DNA of 64,000 nt from an uncultured Candidatus Neoarthromitus sp. (GTDB lineage: Bacteria > Bacillota > Clostridia > Clostridiales > Clostridiaceae): the NCBI GenBank assembly GCA_937890765.1, contig CALADQ010000009.1, forward strand, positions 38,946-102,945, read 5' to 3'. Shown one piece after another: positions 9,086-16,593 of this stretch; within the stretch, counting starts at the first letter, position 1, and every line of letters starts with the position of its first letter. Made by a program: the position numbers and the translations under genes. The notes under the pieces were generated by a model, which did not search any database, was not told the DNA's origin, and worked only from the letters and a program-made list of their open reading frames with translations.

Positions 9086-9853
9086 TTAACCTTTCTTATT
9101 TATTACATTTTTCCGTACAAAATAATCAAAATCTTTTTCGGTTATTTCCTCTAATGTTTTAAATTTATATCCCAATTCCTTAGCCTTCACAATTATATCT
9201 CTTATAGAATTCACAGTATTTATATTTCCATAACCATCATGCAAAAGCACAATTGCTTTTGATTTATTATTCAACTGACTTATTGTAGAGCTAAATATGG
9301 TTTCTGAATTTTGGGGAACTCTTTCGGCATCCAAACCATAAACATTCCACTCTATAAAATAACATTTATCATCTAAAAATTTTTCACGAATTTCATTTAA
9401 CACATTATCTTTCAAAAGCTCATTATTAACTCCACCAGGAAATCTAACAAAATTAATTGGCTCTCTAGTTACAACATTTTTAATTTTATCTTTACAAATA
9501 TTAAGATCGTTAAAATAATCCAATGAAGTTTTGTAAATCTGTCTGTAATTATGAGTATTTGTGTGAGGCAAAATACACATTCCGGATTCTTCAATTTTTT
9601 TTAAAACGTCTTTATATATTTCAACTTGATTTCCAATTACAAAAAAACTTGCTTTAACATTTTCTTGATTTAAAATATCTAAAATTTTCAGAGTATTAGG
9701 ACTAGGTCCATCATCAAAAGTCAAATAAATTACTTTTTCATCAACACAACATAAATACTTTTTAGATTCGCTTTCATTTTCAAAAGAATTTGCGAAACTT
9801 GGCTTCATAATTATAACACATATTAACATAAATACTAAAAATTTTTTCAACAT
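9086..9853 (-). CDS. Polysaccharide deacetylase (NodB domain), probably peptidoglycan N-deacetylase
   Basis: CE4-family metal-dependent deacetylase. Visible motifs: TFDDGP (about 45-50, catalytic Asp and metal Asp), H-x3-H in HTNTH (97-101, metal ligands), RFPGG, and the late LLHDGYGN with the catalytic His. An N-terminal signal peptide (MLKKFLVFMLICVII, cleaved near SFANS) puts it outside the membrane. I place the start at the ATG at 9853, which has GGAGAAG five bases upstream. The upstream ATG at 9871 would contain this Shine-Dalgarno in its coding sequence. The next gene is a D,D-carboxypeptidase, supporting a wall substrate. Spore-cortex delta-lactam formation (PdaA) is an alternative role. 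Confidence 0.88.
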   Translation of the reverse strand: MLKKFLVFMLICVIIMKPSFANSFENESESKKYLCCVDEKVIYLTFDDGPSPNTLKILDILNQENVKASFFVIGNQVEIYKDVLKKIEESGMCILPHTNTHNYRQIYKTSLDYFNDLNICKDKIKNVVTREPINFVRFPGGVNNELLKDNVLNEIREKFLDDKCYFIEWNVYGLDAERVPQNSETIFSSTISQLNNKSKAIVLLHDGYGNINTVNSIRDIIVKAKELGYKFKTLEEITEKDFDYFVRKNVINKKG

Positions 9854-9920
9854 CAAAACTTCTCCATTCAAATTTGGTAATCTTTTATAATCTTTCCATG
9901 TTAAGACAAAAATATTTCAA

Positions 9921-9953
9921 AAAACAAAAAAACGCTTAAAATTTTAAGCGTTT
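9921..9953 (-). terminator. Terminator overlapping the end of the small hypothetical gene
   Basis: A perfect 24-bp palindrome (9930-9953) is followed on the minus strand by a T-rich run. The stop codon of the gene at 9944 lies inside the stem. Confidence 0.8.
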
Positions 9954-10300
9954 AAATCAATCATTATAAAAATTAATTCTCTACCTATTCCATTAACAAT
10001 TCCAAAATAAATACTCACATTCTCATCTTCAAAATTAAACTCTTTAACATTTTCATTTAAAATTTTATGTAGAAATAATTTAAAATCATTCATAGGAAAA
10101 TTCCAATTTTTATTCATTTCCAAATTCTCAATGAACAGAATAAATTTCTCTTCATCATTTTTATCAAACAATTTTGAATCAATAAAAATAGCTAAACGTT
10201 TAATCTTATTGTAATTGAAAGTTAAATTCATCGTAAATGATTTGTAGTATATATTACAAAACTCTTCCGTTATTTCATATTTTAATTTTATATCTGTCAT
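9944..10300 (-). CDS. Hypothetical protein, 118 residues
   Basis: I do not recognise a family. It is a soluble-looking, acidic, N/K/F-rich protein with no signal peptide, no cysteines pairing into a motif and no membrane helix. The pattern of short hydrophobic strands (LAIFIDSKLF, FILFIENL, VSIYFGIV, LIFIMIDL) suggests a small alpha/beta fold. It begins inside a short upstream frame (10275-10397) and could be translated by coupling. The transcript ends in a terminator overlapping its own stop codon. Confidence 0.6.
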   Translation of the reverse strand: MTDIKLKYEITEEFCNIYYKSFTMNLTFNYNKIKRLAIFIDSKLFDKNDEEKFILFIENLEMNKNWNFPMNDFKLFLHKILNENVKEFNFEDENVSIYFGIVNGIGRELIFIMIDLNA

Positions 10301-10397
10301 CTAATTTTTTAAATTTTTCAATATCAATTATTTTATTTAAAAAATTTCTGTCCTTATTCAAAAATAAATTTCTACTTTCTCTATACTGTGAATTCAA
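10275..10397 (-). CDS. Possible 40-residue protein with a TTG start
   Basis: An open frame starts at TTG (10397), ten bases after a perfect AGGAGG, and overlaps the next gene by 26 bases. Its product begins LNSQYRESRNLF and is basic and Asn-rich. The same Shine-Dalgarno sits three bases before an ATG (10404) whose frame stops after seven codons. Either could be the real target: a tiny protein or a leader peptide coupled to the 118-residue gene. No homology can be claimed. Confidence 0.35.
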   Translation of the reverse strand: MNSQYRESRNLFLNKDRNFLNKIIDIEKFKKLDDRYKIKI

Positions 10398-10645
10398 CCT
10401 TCATACACCTCCTACGTAAATAACTATGACTATCACTATATTTTCAAAGTTAAATATATGTTACTTAAAAATTTTTATTACACAATATAGCATATTATGT
10501 ACATTTTTTTAATTTTTAAACATTCGTTTAACTAGAAATGAATAAATAAAATAATTTATTTAAATTTTTAATTTTACACTTATTGTATAAAAATTTAATA
10601 GAATGAAATAAATTATATATATTTAAAATCATAGGAGTAATACAA

Positions 10646-10780
10646 ATGAAAACTTGTTACTGCTGTAGCAATACAGTTTCAAACGTTGTAAGTTTACCTT
10701 ATTTTAATTTTGGCTTATGCGATTTTTGTACAAGCAATTATTATAAGTTCGTAAAAATTATAAATTTTTTTGATAAATAA
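10646..10780 (+). CDS. 44-residue zinc-ribbon-like small protein
   Basis: An ATG at 10646 with GGAG eight bases upstream opens a 44-codon frame. It has a C-x2-C pair at residues 4-7 (CYCC) and another at 25-28 (CDFC), separated by 17 residues, as in small zinc ribbons; the basic, aromatic tail is YYKFVKII. It is monocistronic and followed at once by a strong terminator, which supports expression. Family unknown. It could be a zinc-binding regulator or a stand-alone ribbon of a larger complex. Confidence 0.6.
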   Translation: MKTCYCCSNTVSNVVSLPYFNFGLCDFCTSNYYKFVKIINFFDK

Positions 10781-10806
10781 AAAAGGGACGCAAATGCGTC
10801 CCTTTT
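10781..10806. terminator. Strong bidirectional terminator
   Basis: AAAAGGGACGCA pairs with TGCGTCCCTTTT around a two-base centre. It serves the small zinc-ribbon gene on plus and tRNA-Trp on minus. Confidence 0.9.
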
Positions 10807-10822
10807 CAGTTTTAAGAAATGG

Positions 10823-10895
10823 CAGGGGCAGCAGGACTTGAACCCGCAACCAACGGTTTTGGAGACCGCTACTCTACCAATTGAGCTATACCCCT
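10823..10895 (-). tRNA. tRNA-Trp (anticodon CCA)
   Basis: The acceptor stem AGGGGTA/TGCCCCT, D arm with AATTGGTA, anticodon loop CTCCAAA and T-arm GGTTCAAGTCC are all intact. An encoded 3' CCA follows at 10820-10822. Confidence 0.97.
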
Positions 10896-10908
10896 AAATA
10901 CGTCTAAG

Positions 10909-10937
10909 ATTATACTATACAAAATTAAAAAAATCAA
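10909..10937 (-). promoter_or_regulatory. Sigma-A promoter of tRNA-Trp
   Basis: On the minus strand TTGATT (10932-10937) and TATAAT (10909-10914) are 17 bases apart. The -10 box is 13 bases from the 5' end of the tRNA. Confidence 0.8.
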
Positions 10938-11048
10938 TAATTAAATTTTCAAATTACAAATACATAAAACTATTTTTCAAACATTATTTACACATAAAAC
11001 AAAAATAATTAAAATTGTTTATGTAATTTTCTGAAATGAGGTGTTTAG

Positions 11049-11534
11049 TTGAAATACACTCTATATTTGAAAAATGTTGAAGAAACTATTCTTTTAGGAA
11101 AAATTATCGGAGGTTTTGTAAATTCAAAATTTTCATTAGCATTAGATGGAGATTTAGGTTGCGGAAAAACTCATTTCACTAAAGGCTTAGCTTTAGGTTT
11201 AAACATAAATCAAAACATAACAAGTCCAACATTCACATTAATAAATGAATATTACAGCGGACGTTTAAATTTATATCATTTCGATGTTTATAGGTTAAAA
11301 TCAATTGATGAATTGTACATGATAGGCTTTGAAGAATATTTAAAATATAATGGCGTGATTGTAATCGAATGGGCATCTTTGATAAAAAAATTTCTTCTAT
11401 GCGATTTTAATTACATAAACATTTATAAAATTAATTCCGATGATGAACAAAGAAAATTTGATTTCGATTTTTGTGAAAAAGACTCAAAAATATTAGAACA
11501 AACCATAAAAATTTTTGAAGGAGGCGTTAAATGA
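11049..11534 (+). CDS. tsaE: tRNA threonylcarbamoyladenosine biosynthesis ATPase TsaE
   Basis: ATPase subunit that drives the TsaBD(E) complex in making t6A37 on ANN-decoding tRNAs. The Walker A GDLGCGKTHFTKG is at residues 34-46, followed by the family motif TSPTFTLINEY, then HFDVYRL and a VIVIEWA strand. Length (161) fits the family. The start is TTG with GAGGTG five bases upstream. It is the first gene of a three-gene operon, overlapping tsaB by ATGA. Confidence 0.95.
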   Translation: MKYTLYLKNVEETILLGKIIGGFVNSKFSLALDGDLGCGKTHFTKGLALGLNINQNITSPTFTLINEYYSGRLNLYHFDVYRLKSIDELYMIGFEEYLKYNGVIVIEWASLIKKFLLCDFNYINIYKINSDDEQRKFDFDFCEKDSKILEQTIKIFEGGVK

Positions 11535-12235
11535 AACTTTTAACTTTAGATACAAACACTAGTTTAATGAGCTGTTGCATTACTGAAAACGAAAATTTAA
11601 TTTCAGAATTAAACATATTTAATTTTAAAAATCACTCAATAAACTCAATAAGCACAATAGATTCTGTAATTAAAAATTCTAATTTGAATCTTCAAGATAT
11701 AGATGGATTTGTTTTGTCCAAAGGGCCTGGAAGTTTTACAGGATTAAGAATTGCCTTTTCAATAATTAAAGCTTTTTCATTTTCTTTAAACAAGCCTATG
11801 ATTTCAATTTCTTCATTAGATTGTTTGGGATTTAGGGAAAATTTTAACGGAATAGTTTGTGCAATTATGGATGCTTTAAGAAATGAAATTTATGTAAATT
11901 CTTTTTCAAGCAAAGATGAAATTGTAAAAAATAATTTTGAAGGAAATATTGTTCACATTGACAATTTGAAAAAATATTTAAATGAAAAACACCAAAATGC
12001 AAATGAAATTTTGTTTTGTGGAAGTGACTGCGAAAAATTTGAAATTCAAATTAAATCACAATTTCCAAAAGCATTTATAAATAAAAAGCCCTCAACCGCT
12101 TATGATTATGCACTTTTAGGTTTTGAAAAATTTAAACTCAATTTATTTGACGATGTTTTTTCATCTTCTCCAAATTACATAAGAGTATCTCAAGCTCAAG
12201 AAAATTTAATTTTGAAAAATAATAATTTGACATGA
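11531..12235 (+). CDS. tsaB: TsaB, t6A biosynthesis partner of TsaD
   Basis: 234 residues of the ASKHA fold without its own catalytic role; it forms the heterodimer with TsaD. It begins MKLLTLDTNTSLMSCCI and contains the signature SKGPGSFTGLRIAFS near residue 62. Overlaps of four bases (ATGA) with tsaE before it and rimI after it indicate translational coupling. tsaD itself is not in this window. Confidence 0.95.
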   Translation: MKLLTLDTNTSLMSCCITENENLISELNIFNFKNHSINSISTIDSVIKNSNLNLQDIDGFVLSKGPGSFTGLRIAFSIIKAFSFSLNKPMISISSLDCLGFRENFNGIVCAIMDALRNEIYVNSFSSKDEIVKNNFEGNIVHIDNLKKYLNEKHQNANEILFCGSDCEKFEIQIKSQFPKAFINKKPSTAYDYALLGFEKFKLNLFDDVFSSSPNYIRVSQAQENLILKNNNLT

Positions 12236-12669
12236 TAAACGTGAGAACTGCGTTATACGAAGATTTGAACAAAATATATGAGATAAGCAAAGATTCATTT
12301 TCAAACTCGTGGAGTTTTAATTCTTATGAAGAAGATTTTAAAAACATATTTTCAAAATATTTTGTAATAACAATAAACAATTTAATTGTTGGATTTTTAA
12401 GTTCCTGGATAATTTTAGATGAAATAAACATAACAAATTTATCAATCGAAAAAAATTTTAGAGGAAAAGGTTTGTCAAAAATATTATTAGGAAATTTTTT
12501 AAAGATTTACAAAAATCACGAAATATTTTTAGAAGTGCGAATATCAAATAAAATTGCAAAAAATTTATATAAGAAGTTCTCTTTTGAAGAGGTGTACATT
12601 AGGAAAAATTATTACAAAAATCCAATTGAAGATGCTATCATAATGAAAAATTCTAGGAAATATTCCTAG
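12232..12669 (+). CDS. rimI: Ribosomal protein alanine N-acetyltransferase RimI-like
   Basis: GNAT fold. The acetyl-CoA binding segment is NFRGKGLSKILLGN (about residues 76-89), followed by EVRISNKIAKNLYKKFSFEE typical of RimI. The linkage tsaE-tsaB-rimI is conserved in Firmicutes. Its last codons lie inside a terminator palindrome shared with the convergent ribU, and the two genes overlap tail to tail by 17 bases. The actual protein substrate is inferred from the family only. Confidence 0.88.
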   Translation: MINVRTALYEDLNKIYEISKDSFSNSWSFNSYEEDFKNIFSKYFVITINNLIVGFLSSWIILDEINITNLSIEKNFRGKGLSKILLGNFLKIYKNHEIFLEVRISNKIAKNLYKKFSFEEVYIRKNYYKNPIEDAIIMKNSRKYS

Positions 12670-12682
12670 AATTTATTTTTTT
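12648..12682. terminator. Bidirectional terminator inside both coding ends of rimI and ribU
   Basis: Perfect 12-bp arms (AAATTCTAGGAA and its complement) enclose a three-base loop (12648-12674), followed by a T-run on plus. Both stop codons lie within the stem. Confidence 0.85.
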
Positions 12683-13225
12683 GAACCTATCATATATAAA
12701 CATCGCTGGGAAAAATATTATAACCGATTTTATAATATTATATGGAACAATATATACAATTAAATATTTTAAAACAGAAATATCACCTATAATTTCATTT
12801 AAATTTAATCCTAAAACTTTCATGTAAATTGGCAATATCAAAAAATAATTCATCAAAACTCCAGAAAAAATTAAAGAAATCATTCCAATTAAAAACGTCC
12901 AAACCTTTTTTGCATATTTCCTAAAAACATAACTACACGAATAAACAAAGAAGGACCCCATTAAAAAATTTGCCAACTCTCCAATTCCTGAAGTGAAACT
13001 CCCCATAATCAAAACAATCAAAATATTTTTCACGCCCATGGCAATAACAGAAATTATTGGAGAAAAAACCAAACCTATAAATAATATTGGAACATCTGAA
13101 AAATCAAAATCCAAAAAACTTGGAAAAAAAGGAACTCTCACTCTAAAATACATTAACACAACAGAAATTCCTACGAGTATGCTAACTTTAACTTTAGTAT
13201 CAAATTTAAATATTTCATCTTTCAT
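12653..13225 (-). CDS. ribU: ECF transporter S component, probably riboflavin-specific RibU
   Basis: About 190 residues with five to six membrane helices. Typical RibU features: VPFFPSFLDFDFSDVPILF near residue 30, KNILIVLIMGS, and GIGELANFLMGSFF. RibU captures riboflavin and delivers it to the shared EcfAA'T module, which is not encoded here. It lies 22 bases downstream of tex on the same strand. There is no room for an FMN riboswitch directly upstream. The start is either the ATG at 13225 or a TTG one codon earlier; the Shine-Dalgarno GAGG serves both. Confidence 0.82.
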   Translation of the reverse strand: MKDEIFKFDTKVKVSILVGISVVLMYFRVRVPFFPSFLDFDFSDVPILFIGLVFSPIISVIAMGVKNILIVLIMGSFTSGIGELANFLMGSFFVYSCSYVFRKYAKKVWTFLIGMISLIFSGVLMNYFLILPIYMKVLGLNLNEIIGDISVLKYLIVYIVPYNIIKSVIIFFPAMFIYDRFKKINSRNIS

Positions 13226-13247
13226 CAATGAACAACCTCTAAATAAA

Positions 13248-15401
13248 TTAAATTTTCATACTTAAAGAAATCCTATCTCTTTCAATATCTAATCCAATAA
13301 CTTTAACTTCCACAACATCATTTAACTTTACAACATCTAATGGATGCTTAATAAATTTATTCGACATTTGAGATTTATGCACAAGCCCATCTTGATGAAC
13401 TCCGATATCCACAAAAGCTCCGAAATCAGAAATATTTCTCACAGTTCCAACTAAAATCATTCCCTCTTTCAAATCTTCAATGCTTAAAATTCCCTTTTTA
13501 AATATTGGTTTTGGCAAATCTTCTCTTGGATCTCTAGCAGGTTTCTTTAACTCTTTTATTATATCATTTAAAGTTATTTCTCCGATATTTAATTTAATAG
13601 CCAACTCTTTTTTATCCAAATACTTTAATTTTTCATCTAAATTATAAATCATTCCTTTTTGTTTCAATTCATTTATATCAAGATTTAAAATATTCAAGAG
13701 TTTTTCAGTAGCATCATAACTTTCAGGATGAACAGAAGTATTATCAAGCCCATTTTCTCCTCCGCTTATCCTTAAAAATCCTACGCATTGTTCGTAAACT
13801 TTATTTCCAAGACGCTTAACCTTCAAAAGCTCTTTTCTATTTTTAAACTTTCCATTTTCTTCACGATATTTAACAATATTTTCAGCTATAGATGAATTTA
13901 TTCCTGAAATGTAAGATAAAATAGCCGGAGTTGCAATATTCAAATCGACACCTACAGAATTCACACAATCTTCTATTACAACTTTTAAAGACTCTTCAAG
14001 CTTTTTAGAATTAATATCATGTTGATATTGTCCAACACCTATGGATTTAGGGTCAATTTTCACAAGCTCAACTAAAGGATCTTGAAGTCTTCTTCCAATA
14101 GAAATAGCACCTCTAACTGTAACATCCAAATCTGGATATTCTTTACTTGCAAGCTCTGATGCTGAATAAACAGAAGCCCCAGCTTCTGAAACAATTACAT
14201 AAAATAAATCCAAACCCTTTTCATTTTTAACTTCATCAATAACTTGTCCAACAATTTCTTCTGTCTCACGACTAGCAGTTCCATTTCCCAAAGAAATTAA
14301 ATTAACTTTATGTTTATAAATCAAATCTTTTAATTTCTTTTTGCTCTCATCAACCTTTTTCATTGGCTCGTTTGGAAATATTGCCGTAGACTCCAAATAT
14401 TTTCCCGTGTCACTTAAAATACAAACCTTACATCCAGTTCTAAATCCTGGATCAATAGCCATAACAATTTTTCCTTTTATAGGCGGCTGCATGAGAAGAG
14501 CTTTCAAATTTTCCTTAAACACAATAATAGACCTATCTTCAGCAACAACAGTTAAATCTTTTCTTATTTGTCTATTAATAGAAGGTAAAATTAATCTTTT
14601 TAAAGAGTCAACTACACTTTCACAAATTATTTGATTGCACTCATCATTTTTCGTTTTCATTTTAGAATAAATTTTATTCGTCAACTCATCTTCATCAAAA
14701 GTTATTTTAACCTTTAAAATTTCCTCTTTTTCACCACGATTTATAGCCAAAATTCTATGAGAAGGAATTGTTTTAACATTCTCTTTATATTCATAATAAA
14801 TTTCATACTGAGTTCTTTCTTCACTATTACCTTGGGTTTCAAGAACACCATTTTCAAACACATATTCTCTTATAAGTTTTCTAAAGTTAGAATTATCAGA
14901 AATAACTTCTGCAATTATATCTTTACTTCCATCAATAACATCTTGAACAGTTTCCAATTTCAAATCTTCATTCAAAAATTTTTTACTTTCATCAACTAGA
15001 CTTTCAATATTTCCACTTAAAATTAAATCACTTAGAGGCCTCAATCCTTTTTCTTCTGCAATAATAGCACGAGTCCTCTTTTTAGGTTTAAAAGGCCTGT
15101 ATATATCTTCAATTTCCACTAATGTATTTGAATTTAATATAGAATTTTTAATATCATCAGTTAACTTTCCTTGTTCATCAATAAGCCTCATAACATTTTC
15201 TTTTTTTTCTTCAAGTGTTCTTAAATATTGGAGACGTAACTCAAATTCTCTCAATATAATATCATCAAGAGAACCTGTCATTTCCTTTCTATAACGTGAA
15301 ATGAATGGAACAGTATTTCCATCATCTAATAAATTTATAACATTGCACACATATTTTAAATCTACGGAAAATTCTTCCGACAAAATTTTAGAAATATCCA
15401 T
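13248..15401 (-). CDS. tex: Tex family RNA-binding protein
   Basis: 717 residues with the full Tex architecture: an N-terminal helical domain (VPFISRYRKEMTG; RPFKPKKRTRA), a YqgF/RNase H-like domain (AIDPGFRTGCKV, about residue 320), helix-hairpin-helix motifs (GINSSIAENIVKYREENGKF) and a C-terminal S1 domain (GMILVGTVRNISDFGAFVDIG, about 645-717). Tex proteins bind nucleic acid and influence transcription; the exact biochemical role is still debated. ATG with GGAGG just upstream. It forms a unit with ribU, and the upstream neighbour prfB ends 25 bases away. Confidence 0.93.
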   Translation of the reverse strand: MDISKILSEEFSVDLKYVCNVINLLDDGNTVPFISRYRKEMTGSLDDIILREFELRLQYLRTLEEKKENVMRLIDEQGKLTDDIKNSILNSNTLVEIEDIYRPFKPKKRTRAIIAEEKGLRPLSDLILSGNIESLVDESKKFLNEDLKLETVQDVIDGSKDIIAEVISDNSNFRKLIREYVFENGVLETQGNSEERTQYEIYYEYKENVKTIPSHRILAINRGEKEEILKVKITFDEDELTNKIYSKMKTKNDECNQIICESVVDSLKRLILPSINRQIRKDLTVVAEDRSIIVFKENLKALLMQPPIKGKIVMAIDPGFRTGCKVCILSDTGKYLESTAIFPNEPMKKVDESKKKLKDLIYKHKVNLISLGNGTASRETEEIVGQVIDEVKNEKGLDLFYVIVSEAGASVYSASELASKEYPDLDVTVRGAISIGRRLQDPLVELVKIDPKSIGVGQYQHDINSKKLEESLKVVIEDCVNSVGVDLNIATPAILSYISGINSSIAENIVKYREENGKFKNRKELLKVKRLGNKVYEQCVGFLRISGGENGLDNTSVHPESYDATEKLLNILNLDINELKQKGMIYNLDEKLKYLDKKELAIKLNIGEITLNDIIKELKKPARDPREDLPKPIFKKGILSIEDLKEGMILVGTVRNISDFGAFVDIGVHQDGLVHKSQMSNKFIKHPLDVVKLNDVVEVKVIGLDIERDRISLSMKI

Positions 15402-15425
15402 TTAAAATCCTCCAAATATTAAATA

Positions 15426-16539
15426 CTAATTAACTATTTTAGAAAAATTTTTAATATATTCTTTTATAAAAATATTTATATCTCCATCCAAAACCTCATT
15501 AACATTTGAAGTTTCAATATTTGTTCTATGATCTTTAACCAATGAATACGGATGCAAAGTATAAGACCTTATTTGACTTCCAAAACCAATTTCTTTTAAA
15601 TCACCAGTTAAATCTTCAAGTCTTTCTTTATGAGTTCTATCCTTAAGCTCTATAAGTTTAGATAAAAGCATTTTCATAGCAGTCTCTTTATTTGAAAGTT
15701 GACTTCTCTCACTTTGACATTGAACTACTATCCCTGTCTTTAAATGAGTTATTCTAACAGCTGATTCTGTTTTGTTTACATGTTGCCCCCCAGCACCACT
15801 AGCTCTATAAGTATCAATTTTTAAATCGCTGTCATTTATTTTAACTTCTCCAATATTTTTAATTTCAGGTAAAACTTCAACAGACGCAAAGGAAGTTTGC
15901 CTTTTTCCATTAGAATTAAATGGAGAAATTCTAACCAACCTATGTATTCCTTTCTCCCCTTTTAAATAACCATAAACATATTCTCCCTCAATTTTCAAAG
16001 TAGCTCCTTTTATTCCTGCTTCATCACCACTTATATATTCAACGACAGAAACAGAAAATTTATTAAATTCACTCCATCTTGTGTACATTCTCAAAAGCAT
16101 TTCAGTCCAATCTTGAGCATCAACTCCCCCAGCACCAGCATGAAGAGTCAAATAAACATTATTTTTGTCATATTCTCCATTCAATAAAGTCTCAATACTA
16201 AATTTTTCAAATAAATTTTTAAATTCATAGAAATCATTTTTAAAAATACTCACATATTCTTCATCATCATCACTTTTAATAATTTCAATAGACTCATCTA
16301 AATAATCGAAAGTCTTTTCTAAATTTTCAAATTCATCAATTTTATCTTTCAATAACTTACATTCTTTAGAAATTGTAGAACTCCTCTCCAAATCATTCCA
16401 AAAACTTGAATCTTCCATCATGATATCATACTCTTCAATTTTAATTTTCAAATTATCTAAGTCAAAGAAACCTCCTTATAATATCCAAATTGTCATTTAT
16501 ACTTTTAAGTTCACTTTTAAAATAATGATAATCAAACAT
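15426..16539 (-). CDS. prfB: Peptide chain release factor 2, expressed by programmed +1 frameshift
   Basis: RF2 reads UGA and UAA stops and releases the peptide. The first 25 codons run from an ATG at 16539 to CTT (16465-16467) and stop at an in-frame TGA (16462-16464). Slipping by +1 on CTT-TGA-C continues directly into the main frame, giving 370 residues, the family length. The stimulatory AGGAGG (16471-16476) sits three bases before the CTT, exactly as in the classical RF2 site. The main frame has the SPF tripeptide anticodon (RISPFNSNG) and the catalytic GGQ (about 250-252). The low level of RF2 itself promotes the shift, giving autoregulation. A partial terminator separates it from secA. 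Confidence 0.96.
16461..16476 (-). promoter_or_regulatory. RF2 programmed +1 frameshift site
   Basis: On the minus strand AGGAGG TTT CTT TGA C: an internal Shine-Dalgarno, a three-base spacer, slippery CTT and the UGA stop. It connects two otherwise separate frames of prfB. Confidence 0.97.
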
Positions 16540-16562
16540 AATCTTACTTCTCCTTTAACGAC

Positions 16563-16586
16563 AAAAAGCTGCTATAAAAGCAGCTG
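16563..16586 (-). terminator. Hairpin terminator after secA
   Basis: Minus strand AGCTGCT...AGCAGCT followed by TTTTTG. It lies between the secA stop and the prfB start and may reduce read-through. Confidence 0.75.
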
Positions 16587-16593
16587 AAAATTT

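Noticed and set aside
13226..13247. Possible FMN riboswitch upstream of ribU
   Set aside because: The gap to tex is about 20 bases, too short.
15426..16451. prfB as a 341-residue gene starting at an internal TTG
   Set aside because: The programmed frameshift and upstream 25 codons explain the true N-terminus.
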